Shown here: in pieces, positions 37,745 through 50,285 of the stretch
Position numbering within the stretch: the first letter of the stretch is position 1
Layout: every line of letters begins with the position of its first letter
NCBI RefSeq assembly: GCF_040807025.1
Contig: NC_090968.1
Span: forward strand, 6,995,906-7,059,905
Origin: Struthio camelus
Lineage: Eukaryota; Chordata; Aves; Struthioniformes; Struthionidae
DNA length: 64,000 nt
Reading direction: 5' to 3'
Notes under the pieces: model-generated
Databases searched by the model: none
The model's input: only the letters and a program-made list of their open reading frames with translations
What the model was told of the DNA's origin: nothing
Program-made: the position numbers and the translations under genes

Positions 37745-37885
37745 GCAAATGTACGTTTAAAAATATAAATATACAAATATCCAAATGCAAATATACAAAT
37801 ATCCAAACATAAATATATAAATAAATGATCAAATGCAAGCATATAAATATCCAAATATAAACACATAAACAAAGACTAAAATAAA
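37745..37885. repeat. AT-rich tandem repeat (AATATACAAATATCCAAATGC-like)
   Basis: An abrupt 140-bp AT-rich insert in CpG-rich surroundings. Units of about 9-18 bp built from AAATATAAATA, TACAAATATCC and AAATGC are partly repeated. Confidence 0.85.
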
Positions 37886-37929
37886 GCATTTAAAGCTAAG
37901 CACCTAAAAGCACGCACAGCAATATTTGG

Positions 37930-40075
37930 CGACTGGCGAGAGGCGCTGCCCAGGCCCCGTAAGGCGGATGGCCGCCGCCGGGCGCCTGCTCCCGGCCGTT
38001 CGCCTAAAGCTGTTTCAATCAGCCGGTTCAGCAGCGAAGGCGCTCACGCTGCCGGGGCCGCGCGGAGGCAGGCAGGAGGGGCCGTGCCGGCAGTGCCCAC
38101 GAAAGCGCCCGCCGGCTCCCCGAGGTCATTTTTTATTAAATCTGGGGCTATCTGGGGATCTCCTGCCGGCAGAAGAGCCCGGGCCGGGCGGCAGCGGGGG
38201 GGCGGCGGGGTTTCCCGCGCCCCAGGGAGCCCTTCCCTCCCTGGGCCGCCAGCCGCTGCGCGTCCCCCGAGCGGACGGGGAGAAGGGAGAAGCGCCCGGG
38301 TCCGCCTACATCGCATCCGCCGTTTCTGCCCTGCTCTCCCGGCCCCCTAAAACCGGCACCTCCGGCCGGCCCCGGCCGCCAGCACCCCGGGGACGCTGTG
38401 AAGGTGCCGCGGTCCCCGTGCTTCTCCCCCTCCAAAACCTGCCGCCAGAGCCCTTTTCTCGGTGCCGGTTTTGTGCTGTCTCCCCGTTTTGCGCTGACCC
38501 ACCCAGAAACGCCCTATTGCCCAACGCCGGATTACACGACGTCTCCCGTCGCCCGCAGAAACATCGCTGATTTATTGCCCGGGGCTGCTTGTTCCCCGGC
38601 CCCGGGGCCAGGTGGTTTCCCTTTCTTCCGTCCCTCTCTTTTTTATCCCCAGCCCGCGTGGGAAATGAGAGACGGAGATGAATGAAGAGGAAAGGCCATT
38701 GTTAGGGCTCGGGGCCGCGCGTTCCCGGCCCGCTCGCCCGGTGCCAGCCCGTTTCGGGGGACGTCTCTCCAGCAACAGAGATTTTATCGGCGCCGTCCAG
38801 GAAGGACGTTGCTGGCAGCCCAGGATAGCGTCGCCTTCCCCAAGCACGGCCTGGAGCTTTCCGAAGCGCGGGGAACGCAGCAGAGCAGCTACATCCTCGG
38901 TTCGCAGCGAGCGCGAGCTCTCTGGCGCTGCCCGGCTCTGCCCACGGCCCTTCCAGCGCTTCCTTGAGCTCCCGCCGCCTAAATGCTATTTTTAAACCTC
39001 TCTGATAGATTTCTGCATGCATTTTTCATGCATGCGGCCTGGAAAAGCTGTGTCTTCACAGGCCGGAGAGGGCCGGGTTTTCGCACGGCCAGGACCCAGC
39101 GACGGCTGGCTTTCAGCAGGTGCCAGCGCCCGTCTCGCTGAGAGCCGGACAGTCGGAAGGGCCTTGCCGGAAGCCCTGCGCCCCAGGGGCCTTTCAGCAG
39201 GGCTGGGGGGGCACAGCTCCTGCGCGGCTCCTTGGGATAAACCTGCCCCTGCCCAGACAGGCTTTCGGGAGCAGGCAGGTAACGACGACGTTCCCCCGTC
39301 TGCCGGCTCGCAGCCGGGTAGGACGCCCGCCGGGGGGGCTTCCCGCCGCCCCCGAGCGCCCACCAGGGCTTTCTCCGCGTTGGCTGCTGCAGCCCGTCCT
39401 GCCCCGCTCCGGCGCCGTCCGTGCGGGCGTCCCCCGGGAGCGCCGGCCAGAGGCATCCGTCGGGCCGGGATTCAGCATCCCGGCCAGGATGTGCCCTTGG
39501 AGCCTGACCTGCCCCGGCTCCTTGACCCCTTAATGGGCTATTCACCGCCCAAAGGAGGAGGAGGAGGAGGAGGAGGAAAGGGCCGGGCCGGGCTATTCCA
39601 GAGCGAGCGGGCTCGCCGGGCTGGGGGGCAGCGCTGATGTCAGCCCACGCCGCCGGATGTGTGGCTTTCCTGCCCCGGCTCCCGGTAATCGAACCAGCAG
39701 CTGGCCCGGCGGGAAGGGCCCCCGGCCGGCGGCGGGCGAGGGGCTGCGGCTGCGGCGCTCTGTCTCGGCCCGTTCCCACGGGGGGTCCCGCGCCCGGCGA
39801 GGGGGACGGAGGAGGGACCGCTGCAGCGAGGGCTATCGCGGGGCGCGGGGCCGGTTCGGCGGCGTCCGGCCGCGGCCCTGCACCAGGCTCTGGCGCACGG
39901 GAGCCCAGCTCCATCCGTCGGGCCCGGCACCGTCCTCGGGGTTCGCCAGGGTTTTCCGAGAGGTGCTTTGCGCAGGCAGGATGCTGCCTGAGGACGGGAA
40001 AACGGTGCAGCCTTCCCGTTCTCCTCGGCCATCAGCAGGTGTCAGCATCGGCCCGGAGCAGCCGGCGCCGGCACT
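37930..40075. promoter_or_regulatory. CpG-rich block without an assigned gene (right)
   Basis: Dense CpG sequence with a (GGA)n run at 39553-39580. The 311-residue minus-strand frame contains a leucine run that is simply this repeat and shows no domain, so no gene is called. It ends where the 19/26-bp array begins. Confidence 0.4.
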
Positions 40076-40078
40076 GGG

Positions 40079-40521
40079 ATGCTCCCGGCTCTCTGGCCTC
40101 CGGGATGCTCCCAGCTCTCCGGGATGCTCCCGGCTCTCCCACCTCCGGGATGCTCCCGGCTCTCCAGGATGCTCCCGGCTCTCCCACCTCCGGGATGCTC
40201 CCGGCTCTCCGGGATGCTCCCGGCTCTCCCACCTCCGGGATGCTCCCGGCTCTCCCACCTCCGGGATGCTCCCAGCTCTCCGGGATGCTCCCAGCTCTCC
40301 GGGATGCTCCCGGCTCTCCAGGATGCTCCCAGCTCTCCGGGATGCTCCCGGCTCTCCAGGATGCTCCCGGCTCTCCCACCTCCGGGATGCTCCCGGCTCT
40401 CCCACCTCCGGGATGCTCCCAGCTCTCCGGGATGCTCCCAGCTCTCCGGGATGCTCCCGGCTCTCCCACCTCCGGGATGCTCCCGGCTCTCCGGGATGCT
40501 CCCGGCTCTCCTGCCTCGGCC
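40079..40521. repeat. Two-length 19/26-bp minisatellite
   Basis: Twenty units that all start GATGCTCCC. Eleven are short (19 bp, ending CTCTCCGG or CTCTCCAG) and nine are long (26 bp, with CCCACCTCC before the final GG). Short plus long is 45 bp, a multiple of three, which keeps long reading frames open on both strands. Read as S and L the order is roughly [20 protein letters not shown]. Confidence 0.95.
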
Positions 40522-40859
40522 TCCTTGCTTTGCAAACACCATTCATGTCCCAGCTCACATGTAACACACCCGTTTGTCAGGCTTCCCGGTGCGGTAACGA
40601 ACGCCGCGTTACGCACCCTCCAGGGAGCCCCCGGGTCCTGGCGGGCCTCATGCCGGCGCCCCGGAGGGGGAACGAAGCGCAGGGGGCGGTGGGCTGCAGA
40701 CGGGCCGGCAGGAGGCTCTGCCGGTGGCCTCGAGCCGCGGTGGGCCCGGGGAAGAGCCCTTTGGGACGGGGCCCGGCACCCTGCGGCCCCCCCGCCGCGG
40801 GGCTGGGACATCTGCGGCCACCCTGGGCGGGCTGTCCCATGGGGCGGGCTGGGGTCACA

Positions 40860-41215
40860 GCCGGGGGACGGCCCCGGGGACAGCAGGGGCTGTGCCCCCC
40901 ACGGGGGTCAGGGTGGGGGGCAGCAGGGGGCATCGAGGGGGAGCAGGGCAGAGGGCAATGGGCTGGGGGCACCCATGGGGAGCAGAGAGCACCCACGGGG
41001 GAACAAGGGCTGGGGGCACCCATGGGGGGAGCAGGGGGCTGGGGGCACCCCACAGGGGGAGTAGGGTCCAGGTGCACCCACGGGGAAGCAGGGGTTCAGT
41101 GAAGCCACGGGGGAGCAGGGGCTGGGGGCACCCACGGGGGACCAGGGGCTGGGTGCACCTACGGGGGAGCAGGGTCGGTGCACCCACGGGGGGAGCAGGG
41201 GGCCCGGGTGCCCCC
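40860..41215. repeat. G-rich minisatellite just upstream of EIF4EBP1
   Basis: A tandem unit of about 30 bp resembling GGGGGAGCAGGGGCTGGGGGCACCCAC, about 11 copies, G-rich on the EIF4EBP1 sense strand. It ends about 290 bp before the start codon. Confidence 0.9.
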
Positions 41216-41219
41216 CCAG

Positions 41220-41503
41220 GGCCGTGCCGGGTCCGGGCGCTGCACGTGGACCCGCGGGACTGAGGGGCGGGGCGAGGGGAGGGTCCCCGCGAGGCGTGGC
41301 CGCGGCGGCCCCGCCCCCGGCGCTTCGGCCCCGCCCCCGGCGCTTCGGCCCCGCCCCCGGCGGTCTTTTCCCGGCGTGCCGCGCGGCGGAAGGGACGTGC
41401 GCGCGGCGGAAGGGGCGGGACGAGGCGGGGCAGGGCGCGGCCGGCCCCAGGCGCGGCGGCGGCGGCGGCAGGAGCAGCCCCCCCCCCCCCCGGGCCCGTC
41501 GCC
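41220..41503 (+). promoter_or_regulatory. EIF4EBP1 CpG promoter with triplicated GC box and ETS-like sites
   Basis: Three near-identical units of GGCCCCGCCCCCGGCGCTTC at about 41308-41362 form a tandem Sp/KLF cluster. Two GCGCGGCGGAAGG boxes (ETS-like CGGAAG) follow at about 41380-41412. The block ends at the start codon. Binding is inferred from motif appearance. Confidence 0.55.
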
Positions 41504-44500
41504 ATGTCGGGCCGCTGCTGCCCGGGGCAGACGCCGAGCCGCGACATCCCGGGCCCCGGCAAGCGCCTCCCGCTGCCCGACGGCGCCGCGCTGCCGCCCG
41601 GCGCCTACAGCACCACGCCGGGGGGCACCGTCTTCGGGACCACGCCGGGCGGTAGGGCCGCGGCCGGGCCCTGGGGCACCGCGGGGCTGGCGGCCTGTTC
41701 GGGGGGGCGGTGGGCTCGCTTCTCGTGAGGGGCCGGGGATCCTGGGAGCGGGGGGGGGGGGTTCACTTCCCTGGGGGGAGATTGGGGGGGAGGCCCTTGC
41801 CCGAGCACGGGGTCGTGGGGGGCTTTTTCCTCGGTGAGGAGGGTTTTAGGGGGGCTTTTTTCCCAGCGGAGAGGATATGGGGAGCCTCTCACTTCGATGG
41901 GGGGATGTTTGGAGGGGGAGCCCCTTTGGTGAAGGGTATGGGGGCTGGGGGGGCCCTTGCCTGAGCACGGGGTCGTGGGGGGCTTTTTCCCTAGCAGAGA
42001 GGATATGGGGGAGCTCTTGCCCTGACATGGAGCCCTGGTTTGGGGGGGGGAACCTCTCACCTCGTTGGGGAGGGTATAGGGGCCCTCTTGCCCTGCTGGG
42101 GGGAAGTTGGGGGAGGGGAGAGTTGTGGGGAGGGGATGGTTATAGGGGGCCTCTTGTTCTTTTGGGCAGTATGGAGGGGTGTATGGAGAGCCCTTGCCCT
42201 AGTGCAAGGGGGTACAGGGATATGTGGGGGGTTCTTGCCCTGCTGGGTTGTTATGGAGGGAGCTTTTACCCCAATGTGGGGGCTCTTGCCCCAATGTGGG
42301 GGGTAGGTACAGGGGTATGTGAGGGGGCTCTTGCCCTGCTGGGATGTTATGGGGGTGGGGCTCTTGCCCCAATGTAGGGGGGAAAGAAGGGGATGTGTGG
42401 GCTCTTGCCCTGATGTGGGGACATAGGGGGTGTTATGGGGGGACTCTTGCCCTGTCAGGGCACTCTGATTTGCAGGTGGTCTGTGGGGAGTGGCCCTTTT
42501 TGGGCAGGAGGGTCTCTGGGGGTGCCCAGGCCTTCTTGTTTTGTCTTGTTTTGGCTTAGCAGTGGGAGCTCTCATTTTGGCAGGGGGCCCCGGAGCCCTG
42601 TGTGTTGGTGGGGGGACCTAGTGCAGGGTCTTCCCCCCCCCAGTTCCTGGACTGGGGCTGGCTCAGTGGGCCAGCACAGCTGGGCTGATCCCTGAGGAGC
42701 AGGCTGGATGCAGCTGAGTGGGGGGCTCTTCTGAGGGGCAACCGTGGGGTGGGGGTTACTGTTTGCCATCCCACCCCATCTCACCTGGCAGCCTCACAGA
42801 AAGCTGCAGGAGGGGGTGCCACGTGAGGAAGTGTGGGGTGCCCAGGGGTCTGGGAGTTTGGCCTCTGCTGGCTGCTGCACCATCAAAGAGAACAAGGGAG
42901 CCAGCAGGATTTTACACTTTCAAAAATGAAAAGGAATCCTGATACTGCTGCAGTGAAATAGCATCCACCTGTGTGTCTGCCTTGATAAACAAGGCTGTTT
43001 TTTGTGAGTAGCCTTGTAGGGAGTAGAGTCATTCTCCAATTTGGGTTACTTATTAATTCTAATCTCTGATATTTGTGGTTTCTTCTGGCAATGATTAAGT
43101 ACAGCCTGGTGCCTTGTGGAATTTTTTTGCTCCTCTGGAGTGCTGTGCCTCTCTTTCTGAAAATGCTATGCTCCTCTACTGCAAAAAATAAGTGAATTTT
43201 CTCCCTCTTTCATTGCTACAAGTCATCTTGTGCAGCCCCCCTAGTTGTGTTGTGTGTGATTACTAGGAATGGTGTCCTTCAGGGATCTGCATCTTCAGTC
43301 ATTTGTAGCTAACTGAGAATAAACTGATTCTGAAAACTAGCCCATGTTTGCCCTCTGTTCAGAAGGCAAGTGCAGTGGAAGTACAAGAGCTGTAAACTTA
43401 GTGTTTATCTAATGTGCTATATGCTATATCTAATGTGGTTTTTTATCTCAGTATACTAGAGAAAGAACATAATGTGCAAAATTTTCTAAAGGGCCTACCC
43501 ATCTCAAAGAGTTTGTGTCAGCACAGCCTCCTTGAATTTCTTGTTTAGTTTGTGTAGTTTGTCTCTTGTGAGACAAGTGACTGTTGTTCCAGATGATGAC
43601 ACTGTGCCCCAAATCAGCTGTGGGTATTTCTGACTCTGACAGCTGTCCGAGTCCCCTGCTGAGCAGTGGTTCGAGATCACTTTTTCCATACATTTGAAAA
43701 TTTTCTCCCTGTGCTGCTACATAAAAGATCAGTGCAAACAGCAGGAATAATGAAGCTCACTGTACTTGAGTTTGTCAAAGGAGCAAACTAAATGGAAGGC
43801 AGTAGATGTCACTTTGCTAAACTTTCTGACCTACTGATCTTTATAGCCTATAATATTTTGTGGGCTGAAAAAATTCAGGAAGAAGAGGGAAGTCAACATT
43901 GCTGACTCATTTCTTTTTTGAGTTTATGCAGAAAAGTTTGGGGAACTGAAGCTAGTGTTATTTTTGACACATGCTTTTTCTCTGAAAGCAGCAACTAGCT
44001 GAAATTCTTAAGTAGGACTTGCAGCAATTGTCATGAAAGGAGAATTAGAGTTAATGCTTCCCAGCTGTATTCATGTGCTCTAAGTAACAGAATAGAAGTT
44101 GAACACTTGCACTGCTCTGTAGCATAATGAGAGCCTCCAGGATTATCATCTGTTTGTCTGTGTTGGAAATGGTTAATGAATGTCTAGAGTGTGAAGTAGA
44201 AATATGGATTGTGTTTGTTGTTAGGGTGTGCACATCTGGCAAAATCCACAGAGCTCTCGTGACTCTCTTGGTACGTTTAGTCCCTCCTCAACCTATATGA
44301 AGACAACTCACTCTTCTAAGGCCCAACTGCAGGCTCTGCCTTCAGGTCAGATGTGGAATGACTATTGTTGAAAGGAGGTACGATGAAAATCCCAGAGAAC
44401 GCTAGCCTCTAGGTTGCTAGTCTTCCTTCACTTTTAGCATTGTAAAGAATTCCTTCTTCTGCGTAGTCTGGAAGAGCTCTTGGGGGAATAAATATCTGTA

Positions 44501-47500
44501 CCTTTCAGAAGTTTAGACCCATGCTAACATACTCTGCATGTTATCTTTTAGCTTGAGTCTTATTGCTGTAGGTAGTTTCTCATAGGTCTTCATCCCCTGT
44601 TGTGTTTTAATCTTTGTATACACCAGAACTGCTGTCAGTTAAGTCAATGTCCCTTTAAATATGCTGGGTGCAGGCCAACTTGAACTTGGAGAACTCTGCT
44701 TTTGAGACAGTGCCTCTGTTGATCTGTTCTTCTGCTAATCCACACATCCAGTGATTCTCTTGGGCAGAATACTTCACTCTTTTCATGTAAGCCCTGACTG
44801 CTGTGAAATAACTTAGCTTGTGTTTCAGAAACACTTGCTTTAAATCCTTCTATTGAAAATATTTAACAAGATATTGTAGTGCACTGAAAAAACATCTGAG
44901 ATTTCCTGCAAGCAATAGATTAAATCTCAAGAGTCGGAAGAAAGAAGCAAATTAAGTTTGTCATGCAAAACCTCAGACTGATTTTTTTTCAGTGAGAAAT
45001 TGAGCACTGAGCTCTGAAGTCATTCCACTGGCTGTGAGCAGAACTGTGGCTGTAAGTGGTGTGAAGGAGGCTCGGTGCCAAAACTAGAAATCCACAGTAG
45101 CAGTGCTGAATGCTAATGCCAGTGATTGCTTCTCTTGGGTCTAGTGTGCTAATGGGGTGCAGGGAAGCTCCTTTTGAAGTGGGAGTGTCCACAGAAATTT
45201 CTGGAGCTTATGTCTTCTGGATTTACCGATGTTTGGGTTTTAAACAATGTTATGCTTTCTTAAGTTTGAAGCAAATCTGATGTATGCTTCTTCCCCTGGG
45301 GAAGACTAGTGTTAGAAAAATCCACTTATGGACCAGAAGGAATCTGAGTTGATAAGGGCTGGTACTAGAACTTAATTTCTCAGCTTTACTACTGAGTTCC
45401 TGGAAGGATGCAGACTTCTATGTTTATTAGAAACAAAAATATTTTATTCAAGGCTTTTGATACAGTAGTACCTTCACAGCTACACTATGCTGAGCCGTGC
45501 TTATCTAGCAGCTAAACTTATTCCTTTAGAAAAAGTGGGGGTATACTTGCTTTTCTAGTCATCAGATGCTTGTAGATCAGCTTTTTTTCCATTACCTTCC
45601 TCTCTGTCTGCTTGCAGTCAAAAGGCCTTTTTTCCTCAAGGACTTTTCCTTCTGCCCGACATTGAGGTAAAGTTCTTCAGGTAGTTTGCTTGCCTTGAGT
45701 CACCAGAAGCGTTGAAGTGACAGCCTAAAATGCAGTTTATGAATAGAAAGGATCCCTCTGAGAAGCAAACAAGCCTACATTGTGATGCTCTGTAAAGTGT
45801 CACTATTGATCCCAGCAGCAGCAGAAGAGCAGGGAGGCTCACTGTGGTTTTGATGTGAGTCAGCTGAGCTTCACCACAGTTTCTTGCTCCTGAGCTGGTG
45901 CCAGCACTTGGGCAAAAGGAGTGGTTTTTCCTTGTTTAGCTACCTTCCCAGACCTTTCTGGGCTCTGTGGCCCCCTTTGGAGGGGTGGCAGAATGAAGAA
46001 GTTCCCCTCTCCCTTGGCGGTGCAGGAAGTAGACTGCTGTTCTTACTGCAGCAGTCAACAGAGAAGAAAACCACCAAATATAAAGGAGCAAGGAAGAGTG
46101 TGTAAGAGGTGCTCTGTGACCTTTAAGCATAAAGAGACTGTTCTCATTAATACTCCATTCTTGCTTTTCTAGGCTTCTTGCCCACTTGCTGCAGGCACAT
46201 GCACACATTGTCTTTCCTTAAGTAAATTCCACATGAACTCATAGCTTGGGAGTTTGGCCAACTCCATCCATTGCAAGCAAAAAAAAACACAGGAAGAGCT
46301 ATCTTGCTTGTTATGCTTGAAATGAGCAATGCTGATGGGGTGGTGTTCCTGCTTGTGTTCATAGTGTGCTGAGCTGCCTTCTGAATAAGGTTCCTCTTGC
46401 TGAAGCGCTCTGCCCTTCCTGAAGGGGGGTATACTGCTCTGTTAGGATGGTCGCTCTGGTTTTTGTAAGCTTCCAGCTCTGCACAGTTCTGTCAGGCTTT
46501 CTGGACAGCTGTGCTTTGTAGTCAGTGCTCCAACCTGTGTCAGCTGAAGCCTGTTGGGTTGCTCCATAGCTTTCTGGAGTGCCTGCAATGCACTACCTGC
46601 TGGCTGAGTGTTCCAGCAGCTCTTTCCAGTGTGGTTTTAGAAGTTGCTATTTCTCTTGACAAAACTGGTGGGGGCAGTGCAGTGTTTGGTCTCAGTGGAA
46701 CAGGCTGTGTGGGCCCAGTGCAGAGTTTGAATGTGCCATGCTTGAAATCAGTGGCAGCTTGTTATGATGATGCATCTGATGAGGACCCTGGTGCTGAGGG
46801 ACTGATGCGCTGCCAGTCCTGCTGACTCTGCTGTGGAGGCAGTGACCCTTTCAACAGGCATTTGGTCACTCATGGAGCAGCACAGCTCACTGTGCCTGTG
46901 CTCTGTAAAGGCCTCTGGCAAGGGAAGAACAGGATGGTATTTTTACTAGGATGCTTCCATCCAACTTAGTTCTGATGAGAATATTCAAAATGAGCTAAAT
47001 CCCCTTCCGACCTTCCAGTTGCATAGCACAGAGATGGTCAGGTGTTAAAACCAGAGCTTTCGGGGAGCAGCACAGTTCCCGGGGTGCAAAGCCTTTGTGT
47101 GCTCTGTGAATACTAAATACTCATTACAGTGGGAGGAGAGCTGCTGTTAGCCCTGCTTTGTGAGTTGGAAGGGGTCTGTTTATGGATGTGGAGCGTCTGT
47201 CAAGCTATGCTCCTGTTGACAGCTGTTGTTGGCTATTCTGCTTTGGCTTGGTACAGGGTATCTGGTTTCATAAGCATAGCTCTGGGCATGTGACTGAGGG
47301 AATGAATTCAAACCAGGAGTGAAAGTTCTTGTCTGCCTGTTATGAAATGTACTCCTAGTACTTAGTATGTGAACTGCAGTTCTAGGAAGTACCACCCTTG
47401 CCTTTGTAAACCTTCCAGTGACTTAACACTTAACTAACAGACTGGGATTGTTCCTTCTCTCAAATCCTGACTAACTGCTGGGACATGCTTCTAAATTGGA

Positions 47501-50285
47501 TTAGTTTTCTCTCCTTTGATCTGGAGAAACAAATCCAAAACCTGTTCCTGAGAAGGCTAGTGTTTTGAGAACTCATTAGCAAAACCTCCTAATACCTATC
47601 TGCTTTCTAGCCATGCTCCAAAATAAAAAAAGGCAAGTTTATTTCCCTGCACAAGTGTAGACTTCTACCTAAAACTTTTCAGGGAGTTTGAGAAGTTGGT
47701 TTTCTTTCTGACTGGAGTGGAAGTAGAATAGAAAGGGTCTAATCTGGAAAGGGGCATTGCAGCCTTACTTTTGGGGATGGGAACAACAGCTGTTGTTCAG
47801 TACTTTCTGGGTTAAGATTGTGGTTTATTTGGAGGGATCCTTCTTCTGTGGCTTTGAGCTTTTCCAACACCAGTTCCTTTGTAAAGAACAGGCTGTTCAG
47901 TCTAGTGGCGTACCTAGCAATCTGTGCATGGAGTTTCAACTCGGCTGTTCCCTCTGAGGCTTGTTTTTAATCCATTGAAGTTGTTTTCCTCCGTTTGAAG
48001 CAGGAGGAGAAGGATGTGGTCTGGATTCACCATTAAAACAGATGGGCATTAAGGACTGTCTGTATTAAAGCTTTTTTTGGAAAGGTATACATAATTAAGC
48101 TGGACAGTCAGCACATGGTACATAAAGGCAGTAACTGTAGAAATTTTTGCTAAACAATGCTCAGTGACAAAGACACCCTGCCACTTCCTATTGTTTGATA
48201 CATATGCTTGTATCTGCCTACAGTTCTCAGCCCCTGACAACTCAGTTTTCTTTCTTTTTTGCTATGACCTCATGTTAGGCAGAATGGGTCAGACCTGTTG
48301 GATGCAGCACTGGACTAGGTTTGGGAGTTGTTCTCTCCCTGCAGCAGACTGGTAGCAAAGCTATTATTTGGGTGGCTGACTCTTGTGGGTTTTTTTTGCA
48401 GCTATAAACGGTGTTAATGGTATCTGACTTTCTTCTGAGGTAGCTTGAAATGAGCAGTGAGTGCTATGTAACAAGTATCTTTCTAAAAATGACTTCTGCT
48501 GTTGCTTTACGTATATAGCTGTGATTTGGATACCCAGAGTTCATGATCTGAAATCCAAGCCAGGCAGATCTCTCGAAGGGAATGTTTCCCCTGGCTTAGT
48601 ACTTGAGGAACAATCCAGTAACCTTGACTACCCAAATATCGTAGCCATCTCTTTCATCAAAATACTAAAATGCATCAAAATACTAAAAGCTGACAGTGTT
48701 ATATCTTCTTTCAATAGGTACCAGAATTATTTATGATCGCAAGTTTTTGATGGAGTGCCGCAATTCTCCGGTTGCTAAAACACCACCTTCTGACCTTCCG
48801 GACATTCCAGGTGTTACAAGCCCAAATGTGGAGGAGTTAAAGATTGAAAACAACCATGTCCAGAGCTATGATGAGAAAGCAAGCATAGGTAAGTGCACAT
48901 AAACAAGTGAAGTACAGTGCTGTTTCCGAGGAATACGAAAGTTTACACATGGGATGCAGCCAGCTGATCCCTGTGAACTAGGGTTAATGTTTTGATAATT
49001 TCTTGCAAAATCAGAGTGCTGTGGAGCTTGATATTATTCACTGTAGGTTCTAATATGGTCCCTAGTAATGTGAATACTTTTCAGTAAGTTATCTGTGTCA
49101 TGCTATCACTTTATTCTCATTAACTTAGTGTTTTCCTAAATGCTACTGGATTAATAGTCCTTTGATGAGAGAAATTGAGTGTAGCTGTTTCTGCTTGTAG
49201 ATATCCTGTGCCATTTTGCAGTGGTGTTGCATTTTTGAAAATGATCAGGTTACAACTCTACAATTTGTTTGGGGGCTTTTTTGGATACCAGCCTGAGATA
49301 GAAGTTTCTCTTGATTTCTTGATGTCAAGGCTTCTGGAGTACAAATGAACTCAATTTATATAGGTAGGATATGAATATCCATTGTTGGCTCTAGTGGCTT
49401 CTATGGAAGCTTGCTAGTGTGCCTAAGAGCAAAATAAAGGTTAAGGCACAGGAGAACAGGGGTCACTGGCTACTTTGTGGACTTGGACTCTTGTTGAAAG
49501 GCATGCTAGAAGTAAAATGAGCAAACATTGCTCTTGAATGGCTAAAAAGTGTTTATGTGAGACTCCTTCTTGGAGTAGCCAAAAATATCAGATACTACAA
49601 TTTATCCCTTCCTAAATATAAAATAACTTGAGTACTCATTAAGTGGCTTCCATGCTCTAAGCAAAATCTTTCTAGGATCAATACTGCTTAATGGTTTTTA
49701 TTACACACAGCTGTGACCTTTAACAGCTCAGCTGATTTTCTGTTGAACTGAGATGTGGTCTGCATGCTGGATGACAGTTTGGTTGTGACCTTTTTTCCAA
49801 AGAAGCCCTGTCCTCTGGAACAGATCATCTCTGCTCACACTAGCATCCTATCAAATTATCTGTATGACTGTAGCCATGGCTCATGCAATGAGCTGTGAAA
49901 TGTACATTTGTCTTTAACAGAAGTCTGTCCCAGTGATCCTTTGTCAATAGCATTGTTTCTTTTTACAGGAGAATTCAGGGGTATAAATTTGTTCCACAAG
50001 GGGTATCTCCTCTACCTTTTCCCTTTGCTCTCTCTACATGAGTAAAATATTCCCTCTAGGGGCAGAAACGTGTCTGCTTACCCAAGACAGTTTTGTTCTC
50101 AGACTTGGTGCCTGAAAGCAGCTTTAGCTTATCTGCTGCATACTTTAGGACCAAACTGTCATGTTTCTCTGAGGCACAGTTGAACACTGTTACTTCAGTG
50201 CAGTATTTGGCATTTAATGTGGGACTTTAATGTTTTCCTGTCCCTCTCAACAGGTGAGGAAGAGCAGTTTGACATGGACATCTAA
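41504..50285 (+). CDS. EIF4EBP1: EIF4EBP1, eIF4E-binding protein 1, three coding exons
   Basis: A translational repressor that binds cap-binding eIF4E and is released when mTORC1 phosphorylates it. 116 residues (human 118). Exons: 41504-41651, 48718-48888, 50254-50285; splices GGC-G/GTAGGG to CAATAG/GTACC and ATA-G/GTAAGT to CAACAG/GTGAGG, all in phase. It has both priming sites (STTPGG and GTTPGG, matching T37/T46), the eIF4E-binding helix YDRKFLM, the NSP and KTPP sites (S65/T70) and the C-terminal TOS motif FDMDI. Two departures from human: the RAIP motif reads RDIP, and TOS FEMDI reads FDMDI. The central linker ([17 protein letters not shown]) differs from human. EIF4EBP2 or 3 are alternatives, but ADRB3 next door favours EIF4EBP1. 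Confidence 0.93.
41652..48717 (+). other. EIF4EBP1 intron 1
   Basis: A 7.1 kb intron. Its first 0.9 kb is a G-rich array; from about 42.9 kb on it is AT-rich, unlike the flanking GC-rich DNA. No nested gene or recognised transposon was seen. Confidence 0.75.
41735..42560 (+). repeat. Degenerate GGGGCTCTTGCCCTG minisatellite in EIF4EBP1 intron 1
   Basis: The words GGGGGCTCTTGCCCTG and GATGTTATGGGGG recur at spacings of about 30-50 bp, with many substitutions. The sense strand is G-rich immediately downstream of the first exon. Confidence 0.8.
48889..50253 (+). other. EIF4EBP1 intron 2
   Basis: A 1.4 kb AT-rich intron with consensus GTAAGT and CTCTCAACAG ends. Nothing else is recognised in it. 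Confidence 0.8.

Noticed and set aside
38979-39914. Minus-strand frame with a leucine run resembling a signal or membrane segment
   Set aside because: The leucines come from a (GGA)n microsatellite read in the CTC/CTT frame. Flanking sequence is low-complexity R/A/P/G.
39637-41102. Plus-strand frames of about 480 residues and minus-strand frames of 166-259 residues
   Set aside because: They run through the 19/26-bp array, whose 45-bp dimer keeps several frames open. No domain or plausible start outside the repeat.
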